From Plutella xylostella (Eukaryota > Arthropoda > Insecta > Lepidoptera > Plutellidae): a stretch of DNA of 64,000 bases. Both the position numbers and the translations under genes were made by a program. The stretch lies in the NCBI RefSeq assembly GCF_932276165.1, contig NC_064012.1, positions 10,299,501 to 10,363,500 on the forward strand. The letters run 5' to 3'. The notes under the pieces are model-generated. The model saw only the letters and a list, made by a program, of their open reading frames with translations, was not told the DNA's origin and did not search any database. Shown here one piece after another: positions 33,301 through 39,696 of the stretch; the first letter of the stretch is position 1, and the number at the start of each line of letters is the position of its first letter.

Positions 33301-35903
33301 CTAGGGTTAGTGGGTCATTCTATTCTATTATCTGTGGGGGTGTAAGAACCTGCACCTGGCTCTCTTGAATGGAACCATTGTGCATATCTCATAGGTATCT
33401 AAACCCCCTCTCCTAAGCTTGGACCATTTCCCACCACGCTGGTCCACTGCGGATTGATGGGTTCACATATCTAAATGTGCTTAATCTAAATATTGAGGTT
33501 TCCTCACGATGTTTTCTTTCACATGCTACATGATTATCCCCGAATTTAATTCTACAAAATAACAACGTATAACATACATATTATCTTTTATTTATAATAA
33601 AAACTACTATTACTAATCAGTGTAATCATATCACAATCTATCATATATCTCTATGGCTGTTTACGCCTCATTACAATAGAACAACTAGTGGCAGCCCATA
33701 CACTACCAACAAAAAATATAAAAAGTCCTAAACTTTGCAAACAAACAAGCATATCAAACAAGAAGTGGAGAGGTTATAGGAGGCTAGGATCTATTGGAAG
33801 AATCCATCGTATCTGATCACAACGAGCATCACAAACACTCGGTGACATTAACATTTCTTTGTTTACACTTGACATTTATTTAACTTCCGCCGTAAACGCA
33901 AAGAAGTTATTATTCTGAGATTGATATATAAAGAATTTTGACGTCACATCTGCCCTAAGAAAATGGGTGACGTTTCTCTGAAGTTAGAATTTACCGAAGT
34001 TTTTTTGTACTTTTCAACTGCATTTACTTGCTCAAAAATAAATTATAATCAAAAATATTGATGGAGGCGTAGTTATGAAATAACAAAGTTTATTATAAAT
34101 AATATTTGACCTTTATTTGAACCACTTGCATATTCCCTATTAACAATATACGAGTATAAGCAGTGTGGCCCGCCTGTCAAAAATTCTTTCAGATCCATAC
34201 AAGTTAAGTCAGATTTGGCAAGCGAGCGACACCGCTTAAGGATTGTTAATTGCTTATTTTCGGTGGTGGTAACCTCACATTCATAGTTTACTTTATAATA
34301 TGTTATATCTACAATTGGTTAGGTAGCAATGTGCTATTTCCTGTCAAATAAAAAATCAATACTTCATTGGTGCTTAACCTGAGCCTAGCCATAGTATAAT
34401 AAAGCGAGAAGATGATTCAAGACTGCTACCAGGAGTTCAGGAACATCAAGGTGGTGGACCGCCACTACAATACCGACCTGATAGAGACTCTGGAGCTGCA
34501 GAATATGCTGTAACTGGCTGTGCAGGTCACATTCATAGTTTACAATTATGATATAACTACACTTTATAATTGGAAGCTTGGTAGGAATGAGCTATTTGCT
34601 GTCAAATCAGTGGTGCGGGTGGTGCCCGACAGAGCCTCTATGAAAGATTCTCAGCTGTACCACATTATACACTTAGCAGTCAGCAACAGGCAACAAATAC
34701 CGATTAGAGCATGTTTCTTCTTCTTCTTTAAGTGTCCTTCTGTAAGTCTACTACAGGAGGTTGGCGGTCAGCTCTGCATTGTCATAGAGCATGTTGATGT
34801 TGATGTCTAAATCAATGAAGTAAATTATCTGGTTTGATTTACACCCGTTTGTGGCTTACAAATCTGCGTCCTGCCACCTGATGCCATGCAATTTATATAA
34901 ACATAAAAAAGGTTAAATTTCATGAGGTCATCATCAGTTTTGTGTTCTGTCTAGGTGGTGGCTTGCGCCAGGGCCCGCACCGAGAGTCGAGGGGCTCACT
35001 TCAGGGACGACTACCCGCAGCGATGTGACGAGATGGACTACAGCCAGCCTGTAGAGGGACAGGTACGTCTGCCAGACAGCTCCATATAGTAATCTACAAG
35101 TTTTATAACTAAGCTTCATATAGTATTTTTAAATATACCGCTTCTTATTATGCCTCTCATCTACGCTGTATACTTACTGTAAATTGTAGGTAAATTGCAT
35201 TTTAAAGATACTTAGAAGGTGGGAGACAAAAAATCCCAACTTGAACCTAGCAGGTGGGTTCGCTGACCTACATTACCTCTTGCCCAATAAAAAAAGAAAC
35301 AAGCACAAAAATAATAAAATACACCATACAATATTGAATCATATTTATTTTTCATATTTCAGTGTCCCCTGCCCATAGAGAAACATTGGAGGAAGCACAG
35401 TATGTCCACACTGAATATGGAAACTGGTCAAGTTTGCCTCACCTACAGGTACTAACATATTACATTATAGGTACTTTTAAGCAGGACTACTGCTTTAGAG
35501 TAATCTGTAGCCGCGACTCATGAAGAGATAAGGATAAAAGTTCTTACAATGGATAGTTCTCTGCCGATAGTGCCGAAGGTAGGCGGTTCTATTCTTGGCC
35601 TGGGGAAGATATTTGTATTATTTGTTTAAATACAGATATTTATTTATAGATACAAAATGTTCCTGAAAAGAAAGCCGTTAATACCCACGCCAAAACTTAA
35701 AAAAGTAGGCGTTTTACGAATATATAAAAGATCTATGAATAAAGCGTAATTTTTGGGCAGTTTCCCCAAATTAATATTGAGGTATAATTTTTTTTTTATT
35801 ATTAGGTTACAGTTACACTTTTTATTTTATTTTCAGGCCAGTGATCGACACAGTGCTGGACAATGAAGTGGAAGCGGTGCCGCCAAAACCGAGAGTCTAC
35901 TAA
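15277..35903 (+). CDS. SdhA: Succinate dehydrogenase flavoprotein subunit, mitochondrial (SdhA-like)
   Basis: Complex II catalytic subunit: oxidises succinate to fumarate with covalent FAD in the mitochondrial matrix and passes electrons to SdhB. Coding join: 15277-15334, 17489-17680, 19700-19773, 22927-23099, 26607-26762, 27447-27604, 28053-28217, 28590-28789, 29275-29469, 32102-32246, 32604-32731, 34955-35062, 35363-35448, 35837-35903. All junctions are GT-AG and phase-compatible, giving 634 codons plus stop. Counting from the first exon shown, the dinucleotide fold GAGGAG is at 40-45, FAD-linked His71 in SHTIAAQGG, His268 (FHPTG), Thr280-Glu281, Arg312 (LASRD), His379 (VHYTMGG) and Arg422 (GANRLGAN). 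The start exon is missing. Departures from canonical SDHA (YPRMYFSC; AAGEAVSNCHG, one residue shorter) suggest a paralogue. Exons 9 and 11 have decayed tandem copies. Confidence 0.95.
15335..16721. other. SDHA intron 1, upstream part
   Basis: AT-rich intron. A box-B-like fragment (GGTACGAGTCCCAGCCTGG, about 15993-16011) is probably a SINE remnant. Nothing else supported. Confidence 0.5.
16722..16850. mobile_element. Palindromic MITE, AAGACGTGACAA family, copy 1
   Basis: TTAAGACGTGACAAGAGTTTT and the inverted AACTCTTGTCACGTCTTAA bracket a GC-richer loop, with outer words GGCTAGTACGGGGCG and CGCCCTATGCTA. A related copy with the same AGACGTGACAAAAGTTTTGC arm is at 37763-37887. Confidence 0.75.
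16990..17135. mobile_element. Worn MITE, copy 2 of the 6537 repeat
   Basis: Inverted ends TCTATATTTATGACGAAAAA and CGTTTTTCGTCAGTATAGAG enclose blocks shared with 6537-6675. Lies in SDHA intron 1. Confidence 0.6.
17204..17445 (+). mobile_element. tRNA-derived SINE
   Basis: The head contains box A (TGGCGTAGTGGTTAGTG) and box B (GGGTTCGATTCCC). Downstream parts (ACAGATATTTGTTCTCAGG, AAATGGCAATAGGCCCGCC, CACCTCTGCCTACCCCGCA, AGTACAAGGCGTGAG) are the SINE body, ending in a TG microsatellite just before SDHA exon 2. It reads like a tRNA but belongs to the SINE: there is no closed acceptor stem. A related body lies inverted at 40215-40455. Confidence 0.85.
17489..17680 (+). CDS. SdhA: SDHA exon 2: FAD-binding N-terminal fold
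   Basis: Encodes the Rossmann start (CLVLGAGGAGLRAAIGLAEA), KLFPTRSHTIAAQGGMN with the covalent FAD histidine, and ends in NASIG. Acceptor TTCCCCAG; donor G|GTAATC, whose bases from +5 belong to a Helitron. A TG microsatellite and a SINE tail precede the acceptor. Confidence 0.95.
17685..17901 (+). mobile_element. Non-autonomous Helitron, complete
   Basis: Starts TCTTACTAATATTATAAAGG and ends GTACAGCTAG before T, with insertion between A and T as expected. It is about 217 bp with no ORF. It begins four bases into the intron after SDHA exon 2, so it supplies donor positions +5 onward. Confidence 0.85.
17995..18310. repeat. Two imperfect tandem arrays
   Basis: About 17995-18090 repeats a unit near 22 bases built on AGGTCAGATTCC (five worn copies). 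About 18115-18310 repeats a unit near 45 bases built on GATGCCGATTCTGAAGGCAC then AAATTTTAATTTCA (four to five copies). Both lie in SDHA intron 2 and have no conserved frame. Confidence 0.75.
18311..19699. other. SDHA intron 2, remainder
   Basis: AT-rich, with a palindromic array at about 19133-19258 built on TATACTTATACATTGTATAAGTATA repeats capable of several alternative hairpins. No gene seen. Confidence 0.55.
19700..19773 (+). CDS. SdhA: SDHA exon 3
   Basis: Reads SMHEDKYQYHFYDTVKGSDW then LGDQ; HFYDTVKGSDWLGDQ is the invariant SDHA block. Canonical proteins usually have GNMEEDNW before it, so the first residues are diverged. Confidence 0.95.
19774..22352. other. SDHA intron 3, upstream part
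   Basis: AT-rich. It contains one dispersed repeat (20538-20800). The frame at 21751-22088 is open on both strands but lacks splice signals or a domain. No gene supported. Confidence 0.5.
20538..20800 (+). repeat. Dispersed repeat, CCTGCTATTGATCRCAGTC family, copy 1
   Basis: Colinear with 55133-55445: CCTGCTATTGAT, GAGTAATGCTGTATGT, CTACATACTGTAAAAAA, AAACCTGGC and CTCGATGTAAAATTGTTTGA. Same order and strand; class unknown. Confidence 0.8.
22353..22558 (+). mobile_element. Degenerate Helitron copy
   Basis: Begins TCTTAACTAATATTATAAAG like the copy at 17685 and follows the same order, but the 3' end (ACAACTACTAAT) has lost the canonical CTAG. Confidence 0.65.
22680..22910 (+). mobile_element. 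tRNA-derived SINE
   Basis: Box-A-like ACCGTAGCTAAGGCGGTAGA and box B GGGTTCGAATCCC, followed by a SINE body and an ATTT-rich end. It stops about 20-25 bases before the acceptor of SDHA exon 4. Different head from the SINE at 17204. Confidence 0.8.
22927..23099 (+). CDS. SdhA: SDHA exon 4
   Basis: Reads DSIQYLTREAPHVVYELENM, then GMPFSRTKDGKIYQRAFGG and CFGQKPAKRTCAVEDR. Acceptor TTTTCCCAG lies about 25 bases after a SINE; donor CG|GTAAGT. Confidence 0.95.
23139..23235. mobile_element. MITE, CACAAAAACTT...GTTTTTGTGGT family, copy 1
   Basis: Shared with 46411-46519: AACTTTAAACANTGTTTAAC, AGTGTTTAAAAC, TTTGACAGATT, TGTTAAATACTGTC and TTTTTGTGGTAAGGCCCA. The ends are weakly inverted (CACAAAAA and TTTTTGTG). 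Confidence 0.75.
23270..23345. repeat. Hairpin, AATTATATTGCGCAAT
   Basis: AATTATATTGCGCAATATTG is followed at once by an inverted CAATTGTGCAATATAATT. It may be another small MITE in SDHA intron 4 (flanks GGCGGCCCTAGACG). Confidence 0.6.
23361..23524. mobile_element. MITE, GTCTGTTTTTTAATCTCAG family, copy 2
   Basis: Same body and right end (TGAGATTAAAAAACAGAC) as 7341-7506; left end eroded. Lies in SDHA intron 4. Confidence 0.8.
23525..25233. other. SDHA intron 4, middle part
   Basis: AT-rich. A lone box-B-like GGTTCGATTCCCGGCCGG at 24271 marks a SINE remnant. No gene seen. Confidence 0.5.
25234..25441. mobile_element. Hairpin MITE, TATACAGGGTGTTGC family, copy 2
   Basis: Arms as in 1331-1582 (CTAAGCCGAAAGGGGGTGAC and its inverse), with a small insertion (AATCTTAG) in the right arm. 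Lies in SDHA intron 4. Confidence 0.85.
25442..26606. other. SDHA intron 4, end
   Basis: AT-rich intronic DNA; the 62-codon minus-strand frame at 25938-26126 has no support. Nothing else seen. Confidence 0.5.
26607..26762 (+). CDS. SdhA: SDHA exon 5
   Basis: Begins RTGHALLHTLYG, the conserved RTGHxLLHTLYG block, then a variable FFxDFFxLDLL region and LNMDTGCLHR. Splice sites TTTTCAG and AG|GTCTGT. Confidence 0.95.
26905..26990 (-). mobile_element. SINE head, inverted
   Basis: On the minus strand: TTAGCACTGACCAAGAGTTA (box-A-like) then CCCGTATTCGATACCGGCCG (box-B-like). Truncated tRNA-derived SINE in SDHA intron 5. Confidence 0.55.
27256..27420. mobile_element. MITE with ACTGACCRA ends
   Basis: The left arm ACTGACCGAAGTTACGG...GTAATGTAACA...CAGCGAGCA is inverted at the right (TGCTCGCTGTGTAACGTGTTACATCAC...GTTGGTCAGT). 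It ends 26 bases before SDHA exon 6. Confidence 0.7.
27447..27604 (+). CDS. SdhA: SDHA exon 6
   Basis: Contains NTVIATGGYPRMYFSCTAAH, TCTGDG and EFIQFHPTG with the active-site histidine. The Pro-Arg-Met after GGY replaces the usual Gly-Arg-aromatic/Thr. Donor G|GTATGT. Confidence 0.95.
27940..28044. mobile_element. Small MITE, TTACCACCACCGAACATTAG family
   Basis: Left TTACCGCCCCACCACCAACA then CATTAGCAATTAACAAT; right the inverted ATTGTTAATTGCTAATGTTC then GGTGGTGGTAA. It is 105 bp long and ends eight bases before SDHA exon 7. The same termini bound the larger composite at 32737-34272. Confidence 0.85.
28053..28217 (+). CDS. SdhA: SDHA exon 7
   Basis: Contains LMTEGCRGEGG, ERFMEKYAP and KDLASRDVVSRS, carrying the substrate-binding Thr-Glu and the proton-shuttle arginine. 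The acceptor AACCCCACAG sits only 8 bases after the end of a small MITE. Confidence 0.95.
28590..28789 (+). CDS. SdhA: SDHA exon 8
   Basis: Contains GPKKDHIHLQLHHL, RLPGISETA and PVLPTVHYTMGGIPINYKGE with the active-site histidine. Donor GAG|GTTAGA is weak. Confidence 0.95.
29090..29223 (+). mobile_element. LINE 3' tail with GAT microsatellite
   Basis: ATTGGATGCGGAAAGC, GTGCCGTGCTTTGGCAG and CAGCAGTGGACTGCAATAGG followed by GATGATGATG: a very common lepidopteran non-LTR tail. Related inverted tail at 53560-53705. Lies in SDHA intron 8. Confidence 0.7.
29275..29469 (+). CDS. SdhA: SDHA exon 9, intact copy
   Basis: Reads CIVHVDGKDQPVPGLHAAGE, then CHGANRLGANSILDIVVFGR with the substrate arginine, ending TLKH. 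This is the only one of three copies with an acceptor (TTATCACACAG) and a complete frame. It is one residue short between GEA and HGANR against canonical SDHA. Confidence 0.93.
29602..29781 (+). pseudogene. SDHA exon 9, second tandem copy
   Basis: About 180 bases nearly identical to exon 9 from its twelfth-odd base to its last. The frame is still open and several differences are synonymous (CGT CTC to CGC CTT). The donor GTAAGGAAACTATAG is preserved, but the 5' end and acceptor are gone: no AG precedes it for about 35 bases. Probably unspliced. Confidence 0.85.
30134..30208 (+). pseudogene. SDHA exon 9, third partial copy
   Basis: Retains only the GACATCGTGGTGTTCGGCCG part onward, with Ala-Cys changed to Ala-Tyr and a 12-base deletion before the final CAT. 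Upstream sequence (ATGACTCATCTCAG, TCAATATCG) matches the intron following copy 1, so the unit duplicated was exon plus following intron. Confidence 0.8.
30244..30982. mobile_element. Non-autonomous element with AAGCCCCATCCACACGC ends
   Basis: The left TTAAGCCCCATCCACACGCT is matched by the inverted AGCGTGTGGATGGGGCTTTA at the right. The body is rich in CAAACA/TGTTTG words and internal copies of the ends (CCATCCACACGTCC). A LINE tail is nested at 30570-30660. Overlapping frames here are low-complexity artefacts. Lies in SDHA intron 9. Confidence 0.8.
30570..30660 (+). mobile_element. Nested LINE 3' tail
   Basis: ACCTTCATTGGAAGGAGACC, CGTGCCCCAGCAGTGGAGAC, then a GAT run. An inverted, related tail (CGTCTCCACTGCTGGCACGG) occurs at 36478-36535. 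Confidence 0.7.
31156..31727 (+). mobile_element. Interspersed element, GGCCAAGTGCGAGTCGG ... TACGGAACCCT
   Basis: Begins ACCGGCCAAGTGCGAGTCGG and AGGGTTCCGTAG, and ends CTACGGAACCCTAAAAA, so inner termini AGGGTTCCGTA and TACGGAACCCT are inverted. A GACAGACG tandem run lies at about 31636-31676. I recognise this as an abundant arthropod repeat; its class is uncertain. It lies in SDHA intron 9; a 100-codon frame at 31958 is only intron running into exon 10. Confidence 0.75.
32102..32246 (+). CDS. SdhA: SDHA exon 10
   Basis: Begins DICDDIIDNLEKVRNANG and covers LRAKMRDVMQNQCGVFRTAE, the helical C-terminal domain. Acceptor ATATTCCAG, donor G|GTTTGG. Confidence 0.93.
32332..32515 (+). mobile_element. 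LINE-tail-like repeat, copy 2
   Basis: AAGCCCCGATGGAATAAGAG onward, colinear with 11733-11930. Lies in SDHA intron 10. Confidence 0.6.
32604..32731 (+). CDS. SdhA: SDHA exon 11
   Basis: Contains YNTDLIETLELQNMLQLAVQ, matching the conserved NTDLVETLELQNL block. Donor CAG|GTACCG is followed six bases on by a transposon end. A decayed copy is at 34404-34525. Confidence 0.95.
32737..34272. mobile_element. Composite: large TIR element inside a TACCACCACCG MITE
   Basis: The outer ends TACCACCACCGACACATTAG (32738) and TTCGGTGGTGGTAA match the MITE at 27940-28044. Inside, GGGAATATGCA at 32763 and TGCATATTCCC ending at 34137 are inverted termini flanked by TA on both sides, so a 1.4-kb element appears to have inserted into the MITE. 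No transposase frame is visible. Short repeats (AAGTGTGATCAGTGGCTG twice, about 33083-33140) and a LINE-like block (33400-33540) lie within. Confidence 0.75.
33400..33540 (+). mobile_element. Interspersed repeat tail, CCACCACGCTGGTCC type
   Basis: TTCCCACCACGCTGGTCCAC, TGCGGATTGATGGG and GGTTTCCTCACGATGTTTTC are hallmarks of a common lepidopteran interspersed repeat. It is nested in the composite element. Confidence 0.6.
34404..34525 (+). pseudogene. SDHA exon 11, dead tandem copy
   Basis: Strongly similar to exon 11 but with a 6-base deletion (Gly-Ala of DRGAHY lost), a TAA in place of the CAA of MLQL, and no usable acceptor (AATAAAG precedes it). The sequence after it (CACATTCATAGTTTAC...) resembles the sequence before it, showing that exon plus flanking intron were duplicated. 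Confidence 0.88.
34955..35062 (+). CDS. SdhA: SDHA exon 12
   Basis: Reads VVACARARTESRGAHFRDDY then EMDYSQPVEGQ; RxESRGAHxRxDY is the conserved block containing a FAD/succinate-domain arginine. Acceptor TTCTGTCTAG, donor CAG|GTACGT. Confidence 0.95.
35363..35448 (+). CDS. SdhA: SDHA exon 13
   Basis: Reads CPLPIEKHWRKHSMSTLNME then TGQVCLTY; KHWRKH is typical of SDHA. Donor AG|GTACTA. Confidence 0.93.
35560..35650 (+). mobile_element. SINE fragment in SDHA last intron
   Basis: CCGATAGTGCCGAAGGTAGG, GGTTCTATTCTTGGCCTGGG and AGATATTTGTATTATTTGTT resemble the head and body of the SINE at 17204, with box B partly worn. Confidence 0.6.
35837..35903 (+). CDS. SdhA: SDHA exon 14 and stop
   Basis: Reads PVIDTVLDNEVEAVPPKPRV then Tyr and TAA, matching the family C-terminus (RPVID... 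VPP...Y). Acceptor TATTTTCAG. Confidence 0.93.
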
Positions 35904-36010
35904 ATTATTATTCTAGCATTAGTTGAACATGAAATATTATGAAATCTAATTTATACTAAAGTAATTTATTGATGCAGTATTTTAAAATAAATATCTGTCA
36001 TGAATCAATC
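35904..36010 (+). terminator. SDHA 3' UTR and poly(A) signal
   Basis: A canonical AATAAA at 35986-35991 lies about 85 bases after the stop codon, giving a short 3' UTR. Confidence 0.75.
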
Positions 36011-36470
36011 TGAGTTATTTTAATTTTATCTTATTAACCACAAGCTAAATTTATTTTACCATTACAGCGAAGGAACAAATGTTCTAAAGTTATAATTATA
36101 AAAGTATTTATTTATGAAAGAATGATTCAAGAACTGCCTGCTCATCACACCTCTTGGCTATCGATTTATACGTGTGAATCAAGTTATAAATACTCTATAA
36201 TAGCGAAGTACCTGATTTTGTGTTTTTTTGTAACTAAATTGATTATTTGGCATCCATACAGAGTTTTCTTGGCAAGAGCGCCATTGCATCAAGTGTTCTA
36301 TAAACTTTGTAGATTGCAATAATTCTGATTAAACAGTTGCAAAAGATCACTTGCAGCCAGGGATTTTCGAAATCTTATCATATTTAAATACTTACCCTAA
36401 TATTATGATGGTAGGTAGGTATACTAAAAAAAATGTTTCATTGATTTCCATTCTAATCACTGTTTCAAAT
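36011..36470. other. Intergenic after SDHA
   Basis: AT-rich, no gene or repeat recognised. Confidence 0.5.
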
Positions 36471-36477
36471 TTTTTTC

Positions 36478-36660
36478 TCATAGATCATCATGATCATCAC
36501 GACCCATTACGTCTCCACTGCTGGCACGGGTCTTCTTTCAATATTATAATGTACTCTGTGGGAAGGGTTTTAGGCCTAGTCCACGCTTCGACCATTTAAG
36601 TTCACGCTGGCCTAATGCGGGTTGCTGGACGCTAACACAAGCAAGCTTGTGCTGAGAGAG
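36478..36660 (-). mobile_element. LINE/SINE tail fragments
   Basis: TCATCATGATCATCACGACC and CGTCTCCACTGCTGGCACGG are the inverse of the tail at 30570; then TTCACGCTGGCCTAATGCGG, a second interspersed-repeat word. The fragments abut the inverted 5S-like SINE. Confidence 0.6.
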
Positions 36661-36890
36661 TTGTCGGGTAAGTGGGCAACCCGACTGTCAGATGTTTTCA
36701 AGCCGCCCGAAGACCTCCGACTAGGCTTAACGACTGCTGCCGAAGCAGCAACCGAGACCCACGGCTTAACGTGCTGTCCGAAGAACGGTGGCGTCCAGAA
36801 AAGAACCACTTGAAATCGGCAACCCATCCAATGGCTGACTCGGTGATCAGTTATGATCACTGAAGCTCGCTCGACTACGGACGCTTCGCT
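36661..36890 (-). mobile_element. 5S-rRNA-like SINE, copy 2, inverted
   Basis: Inverted relative to 13001-13270. It carries the CTTAACGACTGCTGCCGAAG and CCCACGGCTTAACGTGCTG tail parts and the CGGCAACCCATCC block, whose inverse GGATGGGTTGCCG is closer to 5S rRNA than in copy 1. Frames on both strands here are artefacts of the repeat. Confidence 0.65.
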
Positions 36891-37762
36891 TCTCATGGAT
36901 GAGTTAATTAATGAAATAAATAGCTTGCATGATTCGAAATGACAAGTAGAACTTACTGACATCATTCAAAACAAAGATACCTAAATAAGGTGATATTCTT
37001 TTTATATTACGGTTTTGATTTTTTTTCATTTCTTTAAGTTTCTGCCTTACTAATGGCATGGCATAAACTTCACTTTTAAACTTTCAAAATTACCTGTTAT
37101 TTTAATTCAAATATGTATAACTGTTTATTTACATGTATAAAACCTAATAGCCACTCTGGGAGTTAATCCACTCGGTGATTATACAACATAATACATACAC
37201 AAGTGTCGGCAGTGACATAATCTCCCTACATAAGGTGGTGTGGAGGGTGCATAGCCCCTCCCTTGCCTTCGCTGAGCTTTCATTGAGCTTTGACTTGTTA
37301 ATTATTCGTAGTTCGTTTCCCGCTTACGGCGAATGGCTGGGAAGTTTAGCTTTAGGTAAAATGAATATTGAATAAGGAGTAATTGTGAAATGTAACAAAT
37401 GAACCAGGTACCTACTACGTTAATGAATTTAATTTGGCTTTTCGACGAGCAAGAAATTTGTTTACAGTATGAAGTAGGTTGGTAAGTCGTAGGAAGCAAA
37501 CTAATACCTAGTTTTAATCATTCTTAGCTTAAGATTACGATTACAGAAAGGTCTTAGATCCTGGAAGGATCAATCATATTTATAATCAATTTTAATTTAT
37601 TTTCATAGTGGGGTACTTATTGAGACTGAGAGAGACAAAATACAAAAGATCATAGTAGTAAGTAAGTATTAATTATAAAAATAAAAAGACAAGGTTGTGA
37701 ACAAACTAATATTTTCATTTTATAACTTCGCATGGTTTTTATACTATATACTCAGTCCGTTC
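36891..37762. other. Intergenic, no gene seen
   Basis: AT-rich, no supported feature. Confidence 0.5.
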
Positions 37763-37887
37763 AGAAGGCTCAGCACGGGGAGCGAGACGAAGACGTGACA
37801 AAAGTTTTGCGTCGTGCTCACCGACCGAAAACTTTTGTTACGTCAAGACGTAACATGCGCGTCTTGGGCCCCGTGCTAGGCCTTCAG
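37763..37887. mobile_element. Palindromic MITE, AAGACGTGACAA family, copy 2
   Basis: AGAAGGCTCAGCACGGGG and its inverse CCCCGTGCTAGGCCTTC are the outer ends; AGACGTGACAAAAGTTTTGC and AAAACTTTTGTTACGTC are inner arms. Related to 16722-16850. Confidence 0.75.
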
Positions 37888-38375
37888 GATTGACAGCCCA
37901 TTAAACGGGTGTGGTTAGCAGCACAGCAAGTGATACCTACTTGGGCAATATCCCAACTGCTCTGATTAGTCGGCAGGTCTCGACGTAGTTATCACTGTGG
38001 CTAGATAATAATGCCGCTGCCGTGAACTGTGAGCTCGACGGGTAGAGTGTAGCGATTCTGCTAAATTATTGTGCCAAAAAACTGGTTTTAGTGGATCATT
38101 ACTGTTTGTCACATTGTCGAAGTGTTTTGTATGAATTATCTTAGGTATTAGGACATACATTTTCAGATTTCCCTATATAGGAACACTGAAAATTTATATC
38201 AGTTTTAATGTGATTGACATTGAATATCTGAATTATTTATTTAAGAATATTGGTTTAGGACCTGTATCATGTCATACAGCCAATATGTGCCTCAACCATG
38301 CCTCAACCAATCGAACTACCGATATCAGAAGTTGTTAACGGCGTGTCATCTACCAATCTTTAGCCTTAGCAGAAT
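37888..38375. other. Intergenic, no gene seen
   Basis: No feature supported before the CpG-rich block. Confidence 0.5.
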
Positions 38376-38837
38376 TGGGACTTCGGAGGAAAGTGGGATG
38401 CAGAGTGGTGCAGAGGGCCGAGGAGCGGGGTGCGGGGTGCGGGCGGAGGGCGGGAGGGCCGCCCCACCCCTGGGCGGGGCCCCCCCGCGCGCCGCGCCCT
38501 CCCCCGCGCCATCTCCAGCGGCCTCACCGGACGCGGTTCCTCGCTATTATAGCGGCTTCCTGTCCGTGAACGCTCGCCTCACTCGTCCGATCTATCGATT
38601 TGTTTATTTTTTTCCCGCGCAAACAAGCGGTAGACAAATAGCTCGGAGGTGCTTCCGAGGGCCGACGACGGTATCCGGGGGACGGAGTGACGACCGCCGC
38701 CGCCGCGGCCAGCGCCGACGGAACCACAAAATGGACTTTGGGGACCACACTACCTTCAATACTAATATCCTTATAAAGCCTTCCAAGGTGATAACGATAG
38801 CTGTGCATCATCTGCTGAGGTGCTGATTCGTGTGAAG
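38376..38837 (+). promoter_or_regulatory. CpG-rich block, candidate alternative promoter and first exon
   Basis: About 460 bases of strongly CpG-rich sequence in AT-rich surroundings, ending in a strong donor AAG|GTGAGA at 38838. The first good ATG (38731, context AAAATGG) opens MDFGDHTTFNTNILIKPSK and runs to a TGA at 38824-38826. A weaker donor GAG|GTGCTG at 38820 would leave the frame in phase 2, exactly what the exon at 44130 accepts, giving gene 2 an alternative N-terminus. Equally, the block may be a non-coding leader exon. The 185-codon frame across it is GC-driven and not proposed as a protein. Confidence 0.4.
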
Positions 38838-38977
38838 GTGAGAAGCTACTTTTTTAATGTATTTCCCACGCGATTTTATATGCATGATTATTTGGTGTGA
38901 TACAAGATGGCAACTAAAATATACTGTAACTATTGTTTTCTTTATGCACGTGGTTTACTCTGATAAGAATGTAAATG

Positions 38978-39078
38978 ATCTGCAGCGTGGGCCTACGAGC
39001 TACGCATGCCTACGCAGGACATGCTACGACGCTCGTAGCGCGTCCGGCGCGGCGTAGCCTGCGTAGCGCCGTAGCATT
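38978..39078. repeat. GC-rich palindromic repeat, CTACGAGCTACGC / GCGTAGC
   Basis: Dense inverted words (GCCTACGAGCTACGCATGCC, CGCGGCGTAGCCTGCGTAGC) make a strong hairpin region of about 100 bases. A smaller relative (GAGCTACGCCGCGGCGTAGC) lies at 43949. Probably MITE-derived. Confidence 0.6.
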
Positions 39079-39696
39079 CTTTAATATAATATTTTTTATT
39101 TTGCGCTGGTTTCTCAATATTCATATTGAATCAGATAAATGTTATCTGAAGCATAAATTGTTGCTGTCATTGTCTTATACTAATAATCAGACACGACAGC
39201 ATCAGAATTATTACCCAGATAACTTTAATCTGACCATTGAAAAATCAGCCCTTAGTTATAAATTATAATATAAATATCGACAAAATGAAATTTTAGCATT
39301 GCTATACTCAGTAATCGTTTGTTTAAAAAATCCTACAGCTAAACCCACAAAGCTAGCTTTGTGATGAACCCCTGTTATTCAGTACATATGTCAACGTTTT
39401 ATACCTCTGAATTTGGATCTATCCTTATGAAGAGTTCCTTATTAATGAAATAACTACATCATGACATCATGCCATTCGATGAAGTCACCAAACCATAAAG
39501 ATAGTGGATACTCTTTTTTGCAATATTTTGGAAAACGTTTGAATGCTTTCTAAGATTCTAGGAAGTGTCATGGCGCCTACTACCCCTACTAACTCTTCTG
39601 CAAATAAGGAATCAAGATAAAAAATACGTAATATCAAGTTTGTAATATTGACCTAATGCCTAATAAATTTATAATATTGTACTACCTATAACTTAG
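39079..39696. other. Intergenic, no gene seen
   Basis: AT-rich, no supported feature. Confidence 0.5.

Noticed and set aside
38269..38826. 185-codon frame over the CpG-rich block
   Set aside because: Long only because GC-rich DNA lacks stops; Pro/Ala/Gly/Arg-rich with overlapping open frames on both strands.
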